Of a stretch of DNA of 39,361 bases, positions 1 through 7,651 are shown piece after piece (the first letter of the stretch is position 1; every line of letters starts with the position of its first letter). Under the pieces are notes generated by a model. The model was not told the origin of the DNA. It was given only the letters and a program-made list of their open reading frames with translations, and searched no databases. Both the position numbers and the translations under genes were made by a program. Source of the stretch: Gemmatimonadales bacterium (GTDB lineage: Bacteria; Gemmatimonadota; Gemmatimonadetes; Longimicrobiales; Gaopeijiaceae); the NCBI GenBank assembly GCA_020344755.1, contig CP070829.1, forward strand, positions 1,323,055 to 1,362,415, in the 5' to 3' direction.

Positions 1-633
1 CTGGACGTCCCGCTCCCGGAAGACCGGAGAAGGCTTCAGTTGGAGTCGATCCAGTCTGCTGCGGACCGGATGACGCGGCTCATCGGAGACCTGATGGACC
101 TGAGCCGGATCGATACCGGTGGCCTGCGCGTCATCCTCCGCAGTGGGGAGCTCACCACCTTGCTGGAGCGGAGTCTTCGACTGGCGGAACCGAGGGCGGA
201 CCAGGACCGGGTTCGATTGAAGCGAGACTGGAGCCCGGACCTTTGCCCGGTCGACATGGACGATCACAGGATCCTCCAGGTGCTCTCGAACCTCATCGCC
301 AACGCGCTCCGGTACACGGAGCCGGGAGGGTCCGTGGAAGTGGGTGCGATCCAACGGGCCGATGAAGTGGAGGTCTGGGTCCAGGACGACGGTTGCGGGA
401 TCGCCGAGGAGGATCTTCCCTATCTCTGGGACCCTTTCTGGCAGCCGGACCGGGACCGCCAGGCCCGGCAGGAGGGAGCGGGCCTGGGACTGGCCATCGT
501 GAAGGGCATCGTCGAGGCACACCGAGGTCGTGTCCAGGTGGATAGCGCGCCGGGGAAGGGGAGTCGGTTCGCGTTCACCCTGCCCCGGACCGCCTCGCCC
601 GCCACGCTACCATCGTCGCCACCCGGTTCGTAG
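1..633 (+). CDS. Sensor histidine kinase, C-terminal part (5' end outside window)
   Basis: The reading frame is already open at base 1, so the sensor region and phospho-accepting histidine lie outside. What remains is the end of the dimerisation helix (MTRLIGDLMDLSRIDTG) followed by a full HATPase_c domain. It shows the N box (NLIANALRYTEPGG), the G1 box (DDGCGIAEEDLP), the G2 box (GAGLGLAIVKGIVEAHRG) and the closing GKGSRFAFTLP strand. It would bind ATP and phosphorylate its own histidine, then pass the phosphate to a response regulator not seen here. The last 59 bases overlap the end of the gene on the opposite strand. The family is clear; the stimulus cannot be inferred. Confidence 0.93.
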   Translation: MDVPLPEDRRRLQLESIQSAADRMTRLIGDLMDLSRIDTGGLRVILRSGELTTLLERSLRLAEPRADQDRVRLKRDWSPDLCPVDMDDHRILQVLSNLIANALRYTEPGGSVEVGAIQRADEVEVWVQDDGCGIAEEDLPYLWDPFWQPDRDRQARQEGAGLGLAIVKGIVEAHRGRVQVDSAPGKGSRFAFTLPRTASPATLPSSPPGS

Positions 634-1327
634 TGAAGCGCCGCACTCCGGCCTCCAGGAGCCGATCCGCCTCGTCGATCACGTCCACGGTCCAGACGGC
701 AACGTCCGTGCCCTGAGCCCTGGCGCGTCGGACCAAGCCCGGGTCGCGGAGCACCAGGTCGTGGGAGAGGTCGACCAGCCCACGTCCGGGGAGCATCCTG
801 GCTCTCCGGAGGGCCTCCTCGAACTGCCGGGGCTCGGCCACCACATAGCCCATTCGAGCTACGGCGTCCTGGCTGGAAAGCCGATCCACGATGTCGAAGT
901 CGAGGGAGATGAACACCGTTCGCTCTGCCATGCCCACGTCGCGCACCAGACGAGCCATGCGGTCCAGGTCCTCGGGCACACGGTACCCCTTCACCTCCGC
1001 ATAGACCGTGGTGCCGAAGGGGCGGACCTCCTCCAGGGCCTCCTCCAGCGTGGGGATGGCTTCCCCTCGGAAGCGTGGGTCGAACCAGGTCCCGGCGTCG
1101 AGCCGCCGCAGCTCGTCGAGGCGATGCTTCGCCACGGCGCCCACTCCGTCGGTGGTCCTTTCGAGGGTGGCGTCGTGGATCAGGACCGGCGTCCCGCAGG
1201 ACGCCACGTGGAGATCCCACTCCACGGCGTCCGCACCGGCGTCGAGAGCGGCCCGGATTGCGCTGAGGGTGTTCTCGGGAGCACGGGCGCTGAATCCACG
1301 GTGAGCGATGATCTCCAGGTGGGCCAT
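575..1327 (-). CDS. Glycerophosphodiester phosphodiesterase (GDPD family)
   Basis: A 250-residue protein of the usual length for compact bacterial GDPDs of the UgpQ type, which split glycerophosphodiesters into glycerol-3-phosphate and an alcohol. The TIM-barrel active-site motifs are intact: H9-R10 with PENT at 17-20, metal ligands E36 and D38 (EWDLH), catalytic H51-D52 in LIHDATLERTT, and E111/K113 in AEVKGYR. No signal peptide is visible, so it is probably cytoplasmic. The ATG has an AGGAG-like site about 10 bases upstream. The small membrane/coiled-coil gene lies 90 bases upstream on the same strand and may share its transcript. The 3' end runs 59 bases into the histidine kinase gene. Confidence 0.93.
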   Translation of the reverse strand: MAHLEIIAHRGFSARAPENTLSAIRAALDAGADAVEWDLHVASCGTPVLIHDATLERTTDGVGAVAKHRLDELRRLDAGTWFDPRFRGEAIPTLEEALEEVRPFGTTVYAEVKGYRVPEDLDRMARLVRDVGMAERTVFISLDFDIVDRLSSQDAVARMGYVVAEPRQFEEALRRARMLPGRGLVDLSHDLVLRDPGLVRRARAQGTDVAVWTVDVIDEADRLLEAGVRRFTTNRVATMVAWRARRSGAG

Positions 1328-1417
1328 GGAGAAGGAATCTCCTCGCGGGACGGAAGGGACGCGGAGGGCTGCTGAAATGTCCCGCAGCCCGGAGGAGCGG
1401 GCAAGGAGGGGCGGGGG

Positions 1418-1732
1418 TCAGGAAGTGGGGGGTGCCAGCCTCCCGGGGGCTTCCACCTCGCCGCGGAGCTCCCGGTCGAAGTCACGCTCCTCGGTGAGGC
1501 GTTTCACCGTATCCTCCAGGGATTCGATCTGCTGCTCGAGGAGGGCCACTCGGCGTTCGGTGATCTCCACCGTATCCTCCACGGTGCGACTGTCGAACAG
1601 ACGGGCCAGCGACTCCACCACGGGCTTCAGCGCGAACCGGGCCGTAAGCCCCGCGATGGGAATGAGAACGGTGAGCATCCCCATGATGATGGCCACGATG
1701 GCGGTGAGGTCGATCGGTAGAACGGTCGGCAT
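1418..1732 (-). CDS. Small protein with one membrane segment and a coiled coil, function unknown
   Basis: A 104-residue product: a short N-terminus, one hydrophobic segment (about residues 10-32, AIVAIIMGMLTVLIPIAGL), a basic/amphipathic stretch, then a charged heptad-like helix (about 48-88) rich in Glu, Leu and Arg. I chose the ATG at 1732 rather than the longer reading to 1840 because an AGGAG site sits 8 bases before it and the hydrophobic segment then starts near the N-terminus. It lies upstream of the GDPD gene on the same strand and diverges from the sigma factor gene. The design resembles small inner-membrane proteins that oligomerise through a cytoplasmic coiled coil. I do not recognise a named family. 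Confidence 0.7.
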   Translation of the reverse strand: MPTVLPIDLTAIVAIIMGMLTVLIPIAGLTARFALKPVVESLARLFDSRTVEDTVEITERRVALLEQQIESLEDTVKRLTEERDFDRELRGEVEAPGRLAPPTS

Positions 1733-1869
1733 GTGCGGCTCCTGCGGATCCGGGTCACGTCGGGGACTTCCCACGCTGCGCTGGCCTCTCGCGACGCGCA
1801 AGCACACCGTTCCAACCATCTCCGGCCCGCTGCTGTCCAATGAACTGGAGCGGATGAAGACCGGATACC

Positions 1870-2424
1870 ATGTCTACGACGTCGAACCTGGCCGTGAATC
1901 CCAGTCCAACGGATGAAGCTCGTGACGTTCGCCTCGCCGTGGGCGGCGATGCCCGGGCGTTCGAGCGGATCTATCGCTCGACCGTCCCGAAGGTCCACTC
2001 GCTGGCTCGGCGGCTCGCGGGGGAGGCTCTGGCGGAGGACCTGACCCAGGAGGTCTACCTCCGGGCGTGGAGCCGCCTTCACACGTTCCGGGGCGAGGCA
2101 CGGTTCGGCACGTGGCTTCATCGCCTGGCGGTGAACCTGATCCTCTCCCGGCGAGAGACGCTCCGGAAGCACGAGGCCCGGGAGGTGATCGGGGAAGGCT
2201 TCCTGGAGCGAATGGCGGGGCGTGTCGGGCTGGGTGGGCTCAGCATGGATTTCGAGAAGGCGATGGCCACTCTTCCCGGACGGGCCCGTGACGTCTTCGT
2301 CCTGCATGACGTTGAAGGATATACCCACGATGAGATCGCGGAGATGATGGGCATCAGCGCAGGGACGTCCAAGTCCCAGCTTCACAGGGCCCGGATGCTC
2401 CTGAGGAGAGTCCTGGACAGATGA
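1870..2424 (+). CDS. ECF-family RNA polymerase sigma factor
   Basis: A 184-residue sigma-70 family protein with only regions 2 and 4, the hallmark of ECF sigmas. Region 2 spans about residues 27-95, with the core-binding stretch AEDLTQEVYLRAW and then FGTWLHRLAVNL. Region 4 spans about 128-184, with the helix-turn-helix YTHDEIAEMMGISAGTSKSQLHRAR. It recruits RNA polymerase to a small set of promoters. Its stop overlaps the start of the anti-sigma gene (ATGA), so the two are translationally coupled. No strong ribosome binding site precedes the ATG. I saw no convincing GGAAC-type ECF promoter in the 137 bases upstream, so self-regulation is not shown. Confidence 0.95.
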   Translation: MSTTSNLAVNPSPTDEARDVRLAVGGDARAFERIYRSTVPKVHSLARRLAGEALAEDLTQEVYLRAWSRLHTFRGEARFGTWLHRLAVNLILSRRETLRKHEAREVIGEGFLERMAGRVGLGGLSMDFEKAMATLPGRARDVFVLHDVEGYTHDEIAEMMGISAGTSKSQLHRARMLLRRVLDR

Positions 2425-3119
2425 ACGGAAGGCACGACCCCTGGATCGATCGGCTCTCGGAATTCCTGGACGGGGACCTGTCCCCGCGGGAGGCGCAGGC
2501 TGTGGAGGAACACCTCCAGGCCTGTCCGAGCTGCCGGGCAGTTCGGGAGGACCTGGAGGAGGTGCGGCGGCGGGCGAGGGCCTTGCCGGATCGGGAGCCG
2601 GCGCGGGACCTGTGGCCGGACGTCCGCGAACGCCTGGGAGAAGATCCCCTCGCGGAGAAGATCATTCCCCTGAAGCAGGGGCGGCCTGCATCGACAGGCC
2701 GCTCGGCGCGGTTCTCCTTCAGCGCTCCCCAGGCGGCGGCCGCAGCGATGGTGCTCCTGGCGGGGGGTTGGCTGGCGGGAACGACGCTGGCTCCCGAGCA
2801 GGGATCGGTCACCCTGTCCGACCGTAGGCCCAACGCGGAGTTCGTGGGCCTGGACGGAAACATCCCCGGCTTCCCAGGGGCGCTGTCCCGTGAGCTGGCG
2901 TCGCTGGAACGTCGCGTACTGGAGGGCCTGGATGAGCTGGAACCGACGACCCGGGCCACGCTCCTGCGAAACCTGGATGTCATCGACCGGGCCATCCGGG
3001 AATCGTTGGACGCCCTCTCCCGGGAGCCGGGGAGCGACTATCTGCGAGGGCACCTCGGTGGGGCCCTGGAGCGGAAGCGGGCCTATCTCGAGCGAATGTC
3101 GACGCTGATGGAGGCCTAG
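2421..3119 (+). CDS. Membrane anti-sigma factor with HxxxCxxC zinc finger
   Basis: A 232-residue partner of the preceding sigma factor. The N-terminus carries the zinc-binding anti-sigma motif H31-x3-C35-x2-C38 (EEHLQACPSC), followed by the helix that normally wraps around sigma region 4. An Ala-rich hydrophobic segment at about 103-124 (MVLLAGGWLAGTTLA) should cross the inner membrane. The remaining ~105 residues would be periplasmic and look largely helical, with charged heptad-like stretches (about 153-230). No second cysteine motif or known sensor domain is visible. Inference: it holds the sigma factor at the membrane until an envelope signal releases it. It overlaps the sigma gene by 4 bases and ends 1 base before the next gene. 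Confidence 0.9.
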   Translation: MNGRHDPWIDRLSEFLDGDLSPREAQAVEEHLQACPSCRAVREDLEEVRRRARALPDREPARDLWPDVRERLGEDPLAEKIIPLKQGRPASTGRSARFSFSAPQAAAAAMVLLAGGWLAGTTLAPEQGSVTLSDRRPNAEFVGLDGNIPGFPGALSRELASLERRVLEGLDELEPTTRATLLRNLDVIDRAIRESLDALSREPGSDYLRGHLGGALERKRAYLERMSTLMEA

Positions 3120-3120
3120 G

Positions 3121-4011
3121 ATGAGGATTCTGTTGAGTTTGGGGGCCGCGGCGGCACTGGCAGCGCCCGTGGCCGACGCCCCGCGAATGGGTGGGGGTGG
3201 ACCTGGGGGTGGACCGGTCGTCGAGCTGGCGCCCGACACGGTGGTGGACGTGGGGATGGGTGACGAGCTCGTGATCGAAACCTGGAGGGGCAGCCTCACC
3301 GTACGGGTGGGAGAGGACGACGAGGTTCGAATGGCGGGGGGCGCAGGCGTGGAGACGCCGGGCCTGGCGCGATCGGGATCGGTCCTGCGACTGGTCGGCG
3401 CTGAGCGCAGAGGCTCGGGGGACCTGGTCCTGACGGTGCCCCGGTGGCTCCCCGTCCGAATTCACAGTCGGTCCCTGGATGTGGAGGTCGACGGCATGGG
3501 GGGAGGCGTGACGGTGGAGGTGCTGGAGGGAGACCTCAGGCTGGCGTCGGTGACCGGTTCGGTGGAGGCCAGCACGCTGGATGGGGAGATCGAAGTGACC
3601 GATGCGGATGGGGACCTTCGCCTGACGGCGCTGGACGGCGACGTGACGCTCCGTCGGGCCACGGGACAGGTCACGGTGCAGAGCTCCGATGGCGACCTGG
3701 AGCTGGAGGAGGTGGAGGGTGCGGAGGTGTCCGCGGTGACGGTGGATGGGGACGTGGTGTTCCGGGGCGGCGTCACGCCCGGAGGGGTTCTCTCACTGTC
3801 CACACACGACGGTGATGTGAGCGCGTGGCTCCCGGCGGAGTTGGGCGCCGAAGTGGAGGTGTCGACCTTCGATGGGAGCTTCCAGTCGGACTACCGTGTC
3901 CAGACCCGGAGCTTCCGGGCCGGGAGCCCCCTTCATTTCACCGTAGGCGACGGGAGCGCGCGCATCGTGCTCCAGTCCTTCGATGGTGACATACGACTTC
4001 TAACCTGGTGA
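3121..4011 (+). CDS. Exported DUF4097-type repeat protein, paralogue 1 (DGD repeats)
   Basis: A 296-residue protein with a short hydrophobic N-terminus (MRILLSLGAAAALAAPVADA) that reads as a signal peptide. The rest is a run of short beta strands punctuated by turns such as EGDL, DGEI, DGDL, DGDV and DGSF every 15-25 residues, the pattern of the DUF4097 putative adhesin family (probable beta-solenoid). Start choice is supported by GGAGG 6 bases upstream. It follows the anti-sigma gene by one base and precedes a second paralogue by 13 bases, so all belong to one transcript. DUF4097 proteins occur in envelope-stress loci of Firmicutes (LiaG, YvlB), but the molecular role is not established. No catalytic motif is seen. 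Confidence 0.85.
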   Translation: MRILLSLGAAAALAAPVADAPRMGGGGPGGGPVVELAPDTVVDVGMGDELVIETWRGSLTVRVGEDDEVRMAGGAGVETPGLARSGSVLRLVGAERRGSGDLVLTVPRWLPVRIHSRSLDVEVDGMGGGVTVEVLEGDLRLASVTGSVEASTLDGEIEVTDADGDLRLTALDGDVTLRRATGQVTVQSSDGDLELEEVEGAEVSAVTVDGDVVFRGGVTPGGVLSLSTHDGDVSAWLPAELGAEVEVSTFDGSFQSDYRVQTRSFRAGSPLHFTVGDGSARIVLQSFDGDIRLLTW

Positions 4012-4024
4012 AGCGGAGGCCGAG

Positions 4025-4975
4025 ATGATGCGGTGGTGGAGGATGGCGACGATGCTGGTGGTTGGGTTGGGTGTGCCTTCGGGGCTGGCTTCCCAGGAGC
4101 GGGATTGGGATCGTCTGGGGGATCGGATCGCTCGCGCAGTGGAGCACGCCCTGGAGCAGGCGGGCCGGGCAACCGAGCAGGCTCTCCAGGCCCTCGAGAA
4201 CCTGGAACTCGAGATGGATTGGGAGGCTGGCGCCTGGTCGTGGGACGATGAGGATGCAGGCCCCCGGGTCCAGGAGGAATTCCGCTGGGCCGGTGTGGTG
4301 GACGCGGGAGACGTGTTGGAGATCAAGGGGGTGAACGGCCCGATCTCCGCCACCCCCGCCTCGGGGCGTGAGGTGGAGGTCGTGGCGGTGAAGTCCGGGC
4401 GTCGGAGTGATCCGGCAAACGTCACCATCGATGTCGTCGAGCATGCCGGCGGGGTGACGCTCTGCGCGATCTATCCGACTCCCGAGGGCGACCGGGCGAA
4501 CGAGTGTGGCGTAGGGGAGGACGGACGAAACCGCGTGCGCCGGAACGACGTGCGCGTCTCGTGGGAGATTCGAGTGCCCCGCGGGGTCGCGTTCCGCGGC
4601 CGCACCGTGAATGGCGGCATCGAGGCCATCGGCCTGGGAGCGGAGGTGGACGTGGAGACGGTGAACGGCGACGTGATCATCGAGACCACGGGCTTTGCTG
4701 CGGCGCGTACGGTGAACGGCTCCATCGAGGCGCGAATGGATGGAGATCCCCTCGAGAATGTGTCCTTCGAGACGGTGAACGGCTCCATCCGGCTCGACGT
4801 GGCGGACGGGATCGATGCCGACCTTGACGCGTCCTGGCTCAACGGGAGTCTCGAGACCGAGATCCCCTTCCAGGTGCGGGGTCGCATGGGGCGGCGGAGC
4901 GCCGAAGGGACCCTGGGAGAGGGGGGAGCCACTCTCCGACTCCGGACGGTGAACGGCTCCATCCGGATCCATTGA
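4025..4975 (+). CDS. Exported DUF4097-type repeat protein, paralogue 2 (VNG repeats)
   Basis: A 316-residue protein with a signal-peptide-like start (ATMLVVGLGVPSGLASQERD) and GGAGG 5 bases before the ATG. A short helical, Glu/Ala/Leu-rich region (about 25-70) precedes the repeat region. Strands are separated by near-identical turns: GVNGPI, TVNGGI, TVNGDV, TVNGSI (three times) and WLNGSL. It shares the scaffold of its two neighbours but has a different turn sequence. There are four cysteines at most, no visible membrane anchor after the signal peptide and no catalytic motif. Probably periplasmic or surface-located; function unknown. Confidence 0.85.
   Translation: MMRWWRMATMLVVGLGVPSGLASQERDWDRLGDRIARAVEHALEQAGRATEQALQALENLELEMDWEAGAWSWDDEDAGPRVQEEFRWAGVVDAGDVLEIKGVNGPISATPASGREVEVVAVKSGRRSDPANVTIDVVEHAGGVTLCAIYPTPEGDRANECGVGEDGRNRVRRNDVRVSWEIRVPRGVAFRGRTVNGGIEAIGLGAEVDVETVNGDVIIETTGFAAARTVNGSIEARMDGDPLENVSFETVNGSIRLDVADGIDADLDASWLNGSLETEIPFQVRGRMGRRSAEGTLGEGGATLRLRTVNGSIRIH
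4709..4963 (+). repeat. Three identical 18-base copies encoding TVNGSI
   Basis: The 18-mer ACGGTGAACGGCTCCATC occurs unchanged at 4709-4726, 4772-4789 and 4946-4963, and the last two copies are identical for three further bases. Codon-level identity goes beyond what the protein motif needs, which suggests recent intragenic duplication or gene conversion. Confidence 0.85.
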
Positions 4976-5024
4976 GATGACCAGATCAAGAGATTTCCAC
5001 GAGACGGAACGAGTGAGGAGAATC

Positions 5025-6068
5025 ATGCGCGCATCGGTAATGGCCACGACCATCGGCTGTGTGCTGGCCGTGACAACGCCGCTCCAGAGCCAGGAGAGCT
5101 ATGGCCTGGCCGGGGACCGGGTGGCGGTCTACAACCTGGCCGGCCAGGTGGAGGTGGTGGCCGGGGGCGGGGGTGAGGTCACCGTCCAGGTTCTTGCCGG
5201 CGGCGACGACGCCGAGCGGCTCAGCGTCGAGGTGAGCGAGATCCGGGGGATGACCACCCTGCGGGTCCTCTATCCCGACGATCAGGTGGTCTACCGGCCC
5301 GAAGGTCGGGGGCGCTTCCGTACCACCCTGCGGGTCCGGGAGGACGGCACCTTCGGAGGGGGAATGGGAGGCGACCGGGTGGAGATCCGCTCGGGGGGAT
5401 CCGGGCTGGAAGCCCATGCGGACCTCCGCATCGTGGTACCCGCGGGCCGATCACTGGACCTCCACAACGCCGTGGGTGAGGTGACGGCCCAGGGGCTCGA
5501 CGGGGACCTCCGGGTAGACGTGAGTTCGGGCCCGATTCGGGTTACGGACATCACCGGGAATGTGGAGCTGGATACCGGGTCCGGGTCGGTGGAGGCTCGG
5601 GGAATCCAGGGGGAGCTCGAGGTGGACACCGGTTCCGGATCGGTGACGATCGAGGACGTGGACGGCCCCTGGGTGATGGTGGACACGGGTTCCGGGGGGG
5701 TACAGGGGACCGCCATCCGAGCCGATCGGCTCGAGGTGGATACGGGATCCGGCCGTGTAGAACTCATGGCACTGGCGGCGCCGGATGTGACGGTGGATAC
5801 CGGCTCGGGCGGTGTGGAGCTCGAGTTCACCGCGTCGGTGGAGAATCTGGAGGTGGATACGGGCTCGGGCGGGGTGACGGTCCGTCTGCCGGCCGATCTG
5901 AACGCCGAGATCGAGGTGGACACCGGCTCGGGCGGAATCGACGTGGACTTCCCCGTTGAGGTGGAGACCATGCGTCGCAACTACTTCAGTGGTGTGGTGG
6001 GGAACGGTCGCGGCCGGATCGTCATCGACACCGGCTCTGGAGGTGTGCGGCTGCTGGGGTCGCGATAG
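5025..6068 (+). CDS. Exported DUF4097-type repeat protein, paralogue 3 (DTGSG repeats)
   Basis: A 347-residue protein with an N-terminal hydrophobic segment (MATTIGCVLAVTTPLQSQES) ending in a plausible signal-peptidase site. I start it at 5025 (MRASVM) because GAGGAG lies about 5 bases upstream and the signal peptide then begins properly; the frame is open from 4977. The C-terminal half holds eight copies of the turn DTGSGxV/I, 14-30 residues apart (LDTGSGSV, VDTGSGSV, VDTGSGGV and so on). It is the last gene of the sigma/anti-sigma unit and is followed by a hairpin terminator. The DTGSG strings are structural turns of a DUF4097-like beta repeat, not the paired active sites of an aspartic protease. 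Confidence 0.85.
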   Translation: MRASVMATTIGCVLAVTTPLQSQESYGLAGDRVAVYNLAGQVEVVAGGGGEVTVQVLAGGDDAERLSVEVSEIRGMTTLRVLYPDDQVVYRPEGRGRFRTTLRVREDGTFGGGMGGDRVEIRSGGSGLEAHADLRIVVPAGRSLDLHNAVGEVTAQGLDGDLRVDVSSGPIRVTDITGNVELDTGSGSVEARGIQGELEVDTGSGSVTIEDVDGPWVMVDTGSGGVQGTAIRADRLEVDTGSGRVELMALAAPDVTVDTGSGGVELEFTASVENLEVDTGSGGVTVRLPADLNAEIEVDTGSGGIDVDFPVEVETMRRNYFSGVVGNGRGRIVIDTGSGGVRLLGSR

Positions 6069-6116
6069 CGGCCAAGGGTTGGTTCTCCCGAAGCCCCCGC
6101 CTCAGGGAAGACGTAC

Positions 6117-6143
6117 AAGGGGCCGCCTCCGTGGCGGCCCCTT
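6117..6143. terminator. Bidirectional hairpin terminator
   Basis: A perfect 11-base-pair stem (AAGGGGCCGCC at 6117-6127, complement at 6133-6143) closes a 5-base loop and is followed by the pyrimidine-rich CTTCTTC. It lies between the converging third DUF4097 gene and the receiver-PAS-GAF gene and can serve both. The T-run is weak in each direction. Confidence 0.75.
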
Positions 6144-6175
6144 CTTCATGAGGGTGAGCCTGGAGCTTCCGGGTG

Positions 6176-7564
6176 TCAGAGCTCCAGATGTGCCATGTGC
6201 AAAGCCAGTGAGGTGGCCAGGGCGGTTCCCAGACGAATGAGGCCGCCGTCGGGGCGTGCCGGCTCGGTATGCAGGAGGCTCAGCGTTCCCAGAACCTCCG
6301 TACCCCGTTGGAGCGGGAACACCAGCAGCAACCGCGGCTCTGGATCGCGCAGCGAAGGATGAATCCGTCGTGCGAAGTCCCTGGGGTCCGTGAAGGACCG
6401 GGGCGCCCCACCGGACACCACCACACGGGACGGAGAATCCTCGGGTCCCTCCGATCCGATGGTGCGGGGGTCTGCCTCCAATCCCCTCAACATCTCCAGA
6501 ACGAGCCGCCGGTCCTGTGGATGCCAGCGCTCCAGGTAGGCAATCGGGAAGCCCGTGGCCCTGCGAACCTCGTCCAGCGCCGCCGCCAGGGCCTCGGCCG
6601 ACCCCGGGCTGGAGAGGATCTGTTCCGATATCCGGGCGAGCGCCTCGAGCTCCCGATTCCGGGAGGCCAGCTCCACCTGCGCGCGCCGCCGGTCCGAGAC
6701 GTCCGCCACCATACCGTCCACCCGGGTCGTTTGTCCGCCACGCTCCTCGGTGATTCGGTAGGTGGCCTGGACCCACCGTTCCGCCCCGTCCACCCGAACG
6801 GTATAGAGATGCACGACAGGGTGCCTGGGCAGGTCGTCCGCGGTGAGCGCGGCTTGGCCGAGATGGGATCCGAGGCGGGATCGGGCCTCAGGGGGCAGGA
6901 GGAGATCCTGCCATCCCTCGTTCCGCTCGAGGAGCTCCTCGGACTCCACGCCCAGCACCGTGCCGCTGGCTGGAGATACCTGGAGCAGTCGGTCCGGGTC
7001 CAACTCGGCGGAGAAGAAGACGTCGCCGAGGTTGTTGAAGAGCGTGGAGAGACGCTGCGAGGCCTGGTGCAACGCCTCTCGCGCCCGAGCCCGCTCTTCC
7101 TGCCGAGAGACACTCCGCTCGGCCACCGCCAGCCGAATGCTCAGAAGGGCTACATCCACCGGCTTCTCGACATAGTCGTCCGCGCCGGCGTCCAGAACCT
7201 CCTCCAGCGTGGTAGGCTCGGTCTGGCCCGTGACCACGAGCACGACCGTGCGATCCCCCTCGGGGAGCCCGCGGATCCGTCGGCACAGGTCGAGCCCCCC
7301 CATGCTACCGGGGAGGCCCAGATCGAGCAGGACCAGCGGGAAGGACCGCTCCTGGAACGCGGCCCATGCCGAGTCGGTGTCGGCAACGGCCTCCACCCGG
7401 TGACCTCGGGACTCGAGGACCTCGGCGTAGAGCCACCGGTCCGAGGGATTGTCCTCCACCAGTAGGACATCCAGACCCCCCGCCCCGTGAGGTACCGTCT
7501 TCGGCGGCTCGTTCACGAGTCTCCCGGCGTTGGCTGACCCGCGAACCGGGACCTGGGATCGCAT
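6176..7564 (-). CDS. Response regulator with receiver, PAS and GAF domains, no output domain
   Basis: A 462-residue protein. A receiver domain (about 31-150) has all signature residues: E37/D38, phospho-acceptor D81 in LLDLGLPG, T112 and K134 in YVEKP. A linker helix leads to a PAS-like domain (about 170-290, ending VDGMVADVSDRR) and then a GAF-like domain (about 305-460, RNRELEALARISEQILSS). There is no kinase, GGDEF, EAL, phosphatase or DNA-binding region, so it may act through partner proteins. The ATG at 7564 lacks a clear ribosome binding site; a GTG at 7516, preceded by GGGAG, is an alternative. It lies 87 bases downstream of the ThiO-like oxidase on the same strand. Confidence 0.85.
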   Translation of the reverse strand: MRSQVPVRGSANAGRLVNEPPKTVPHGAGGLDVLLVEDNPSDRWLYAEVLESRGHRVEAVADTDSAWAAFQERSFPLVLLDLGLPGSMGGLDLCRRIRGLPEGDRTVVLVVTGQTEPTTLEEVLDAGADDYVEKPVDVALLSIRLAVAERSVSRQEERARAREALHQASQRLSTLFNNLGDVFFSAELDPDRLLQVSPASGTVLGVESEELLERNEGWQDLLLPPEARSRLGSHLGQAALTADDLPRHPVVHLYTVRVDGAERWVQATYRITEERGGQTTRVDGMVADVSDRRRAQVELASRNRELEALARISEQILSSPGSAEALAAALDEVRRATGFPIAYLERWHPQDRRLVLEMLRGLEADPRTIGSEGPEDSPSRVVVSGGAPRSFTDPRDFARRIHPSLRDPEPRLLLVFPLQRGTEVLGTLSLLHTEPARPDGGLIRLGTALATSLALHMAHLEL

Positions 7565-7651
7565 GGACCCGCACCGATATCCACGGCGGATCGACTCAGG
7601 CTGGAGCCACAGGGGACGGGGTAGATGGAGAGGCCGAGCACGGCGAGGAAG

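Noticed and set aside
1733..1869. GGAAC-type ECF promoter upstream of the sigma gene
   Set aside because: A GGAAC string exists only on the minus strand, and its spacing to the CGTC below it is about 12 bases, not the usual 16-17.
4709..4963. Evenly similar DNA repeats that could be read as a CRISPR-like array
   Set aside because: The copies are in frame, encode protein repeats, and have irregular spacing (63 and 174 bases) with homologous spacers.
5570..6060. Eight DTGSG strings resembling aspartic protease active sites
   Set aside because: They recur at short intervals within a beta-repeat region, with none of the flap or hydrophobic-hydrophobic-Gly context of pepsin-like enzymes. They fit structural turns.
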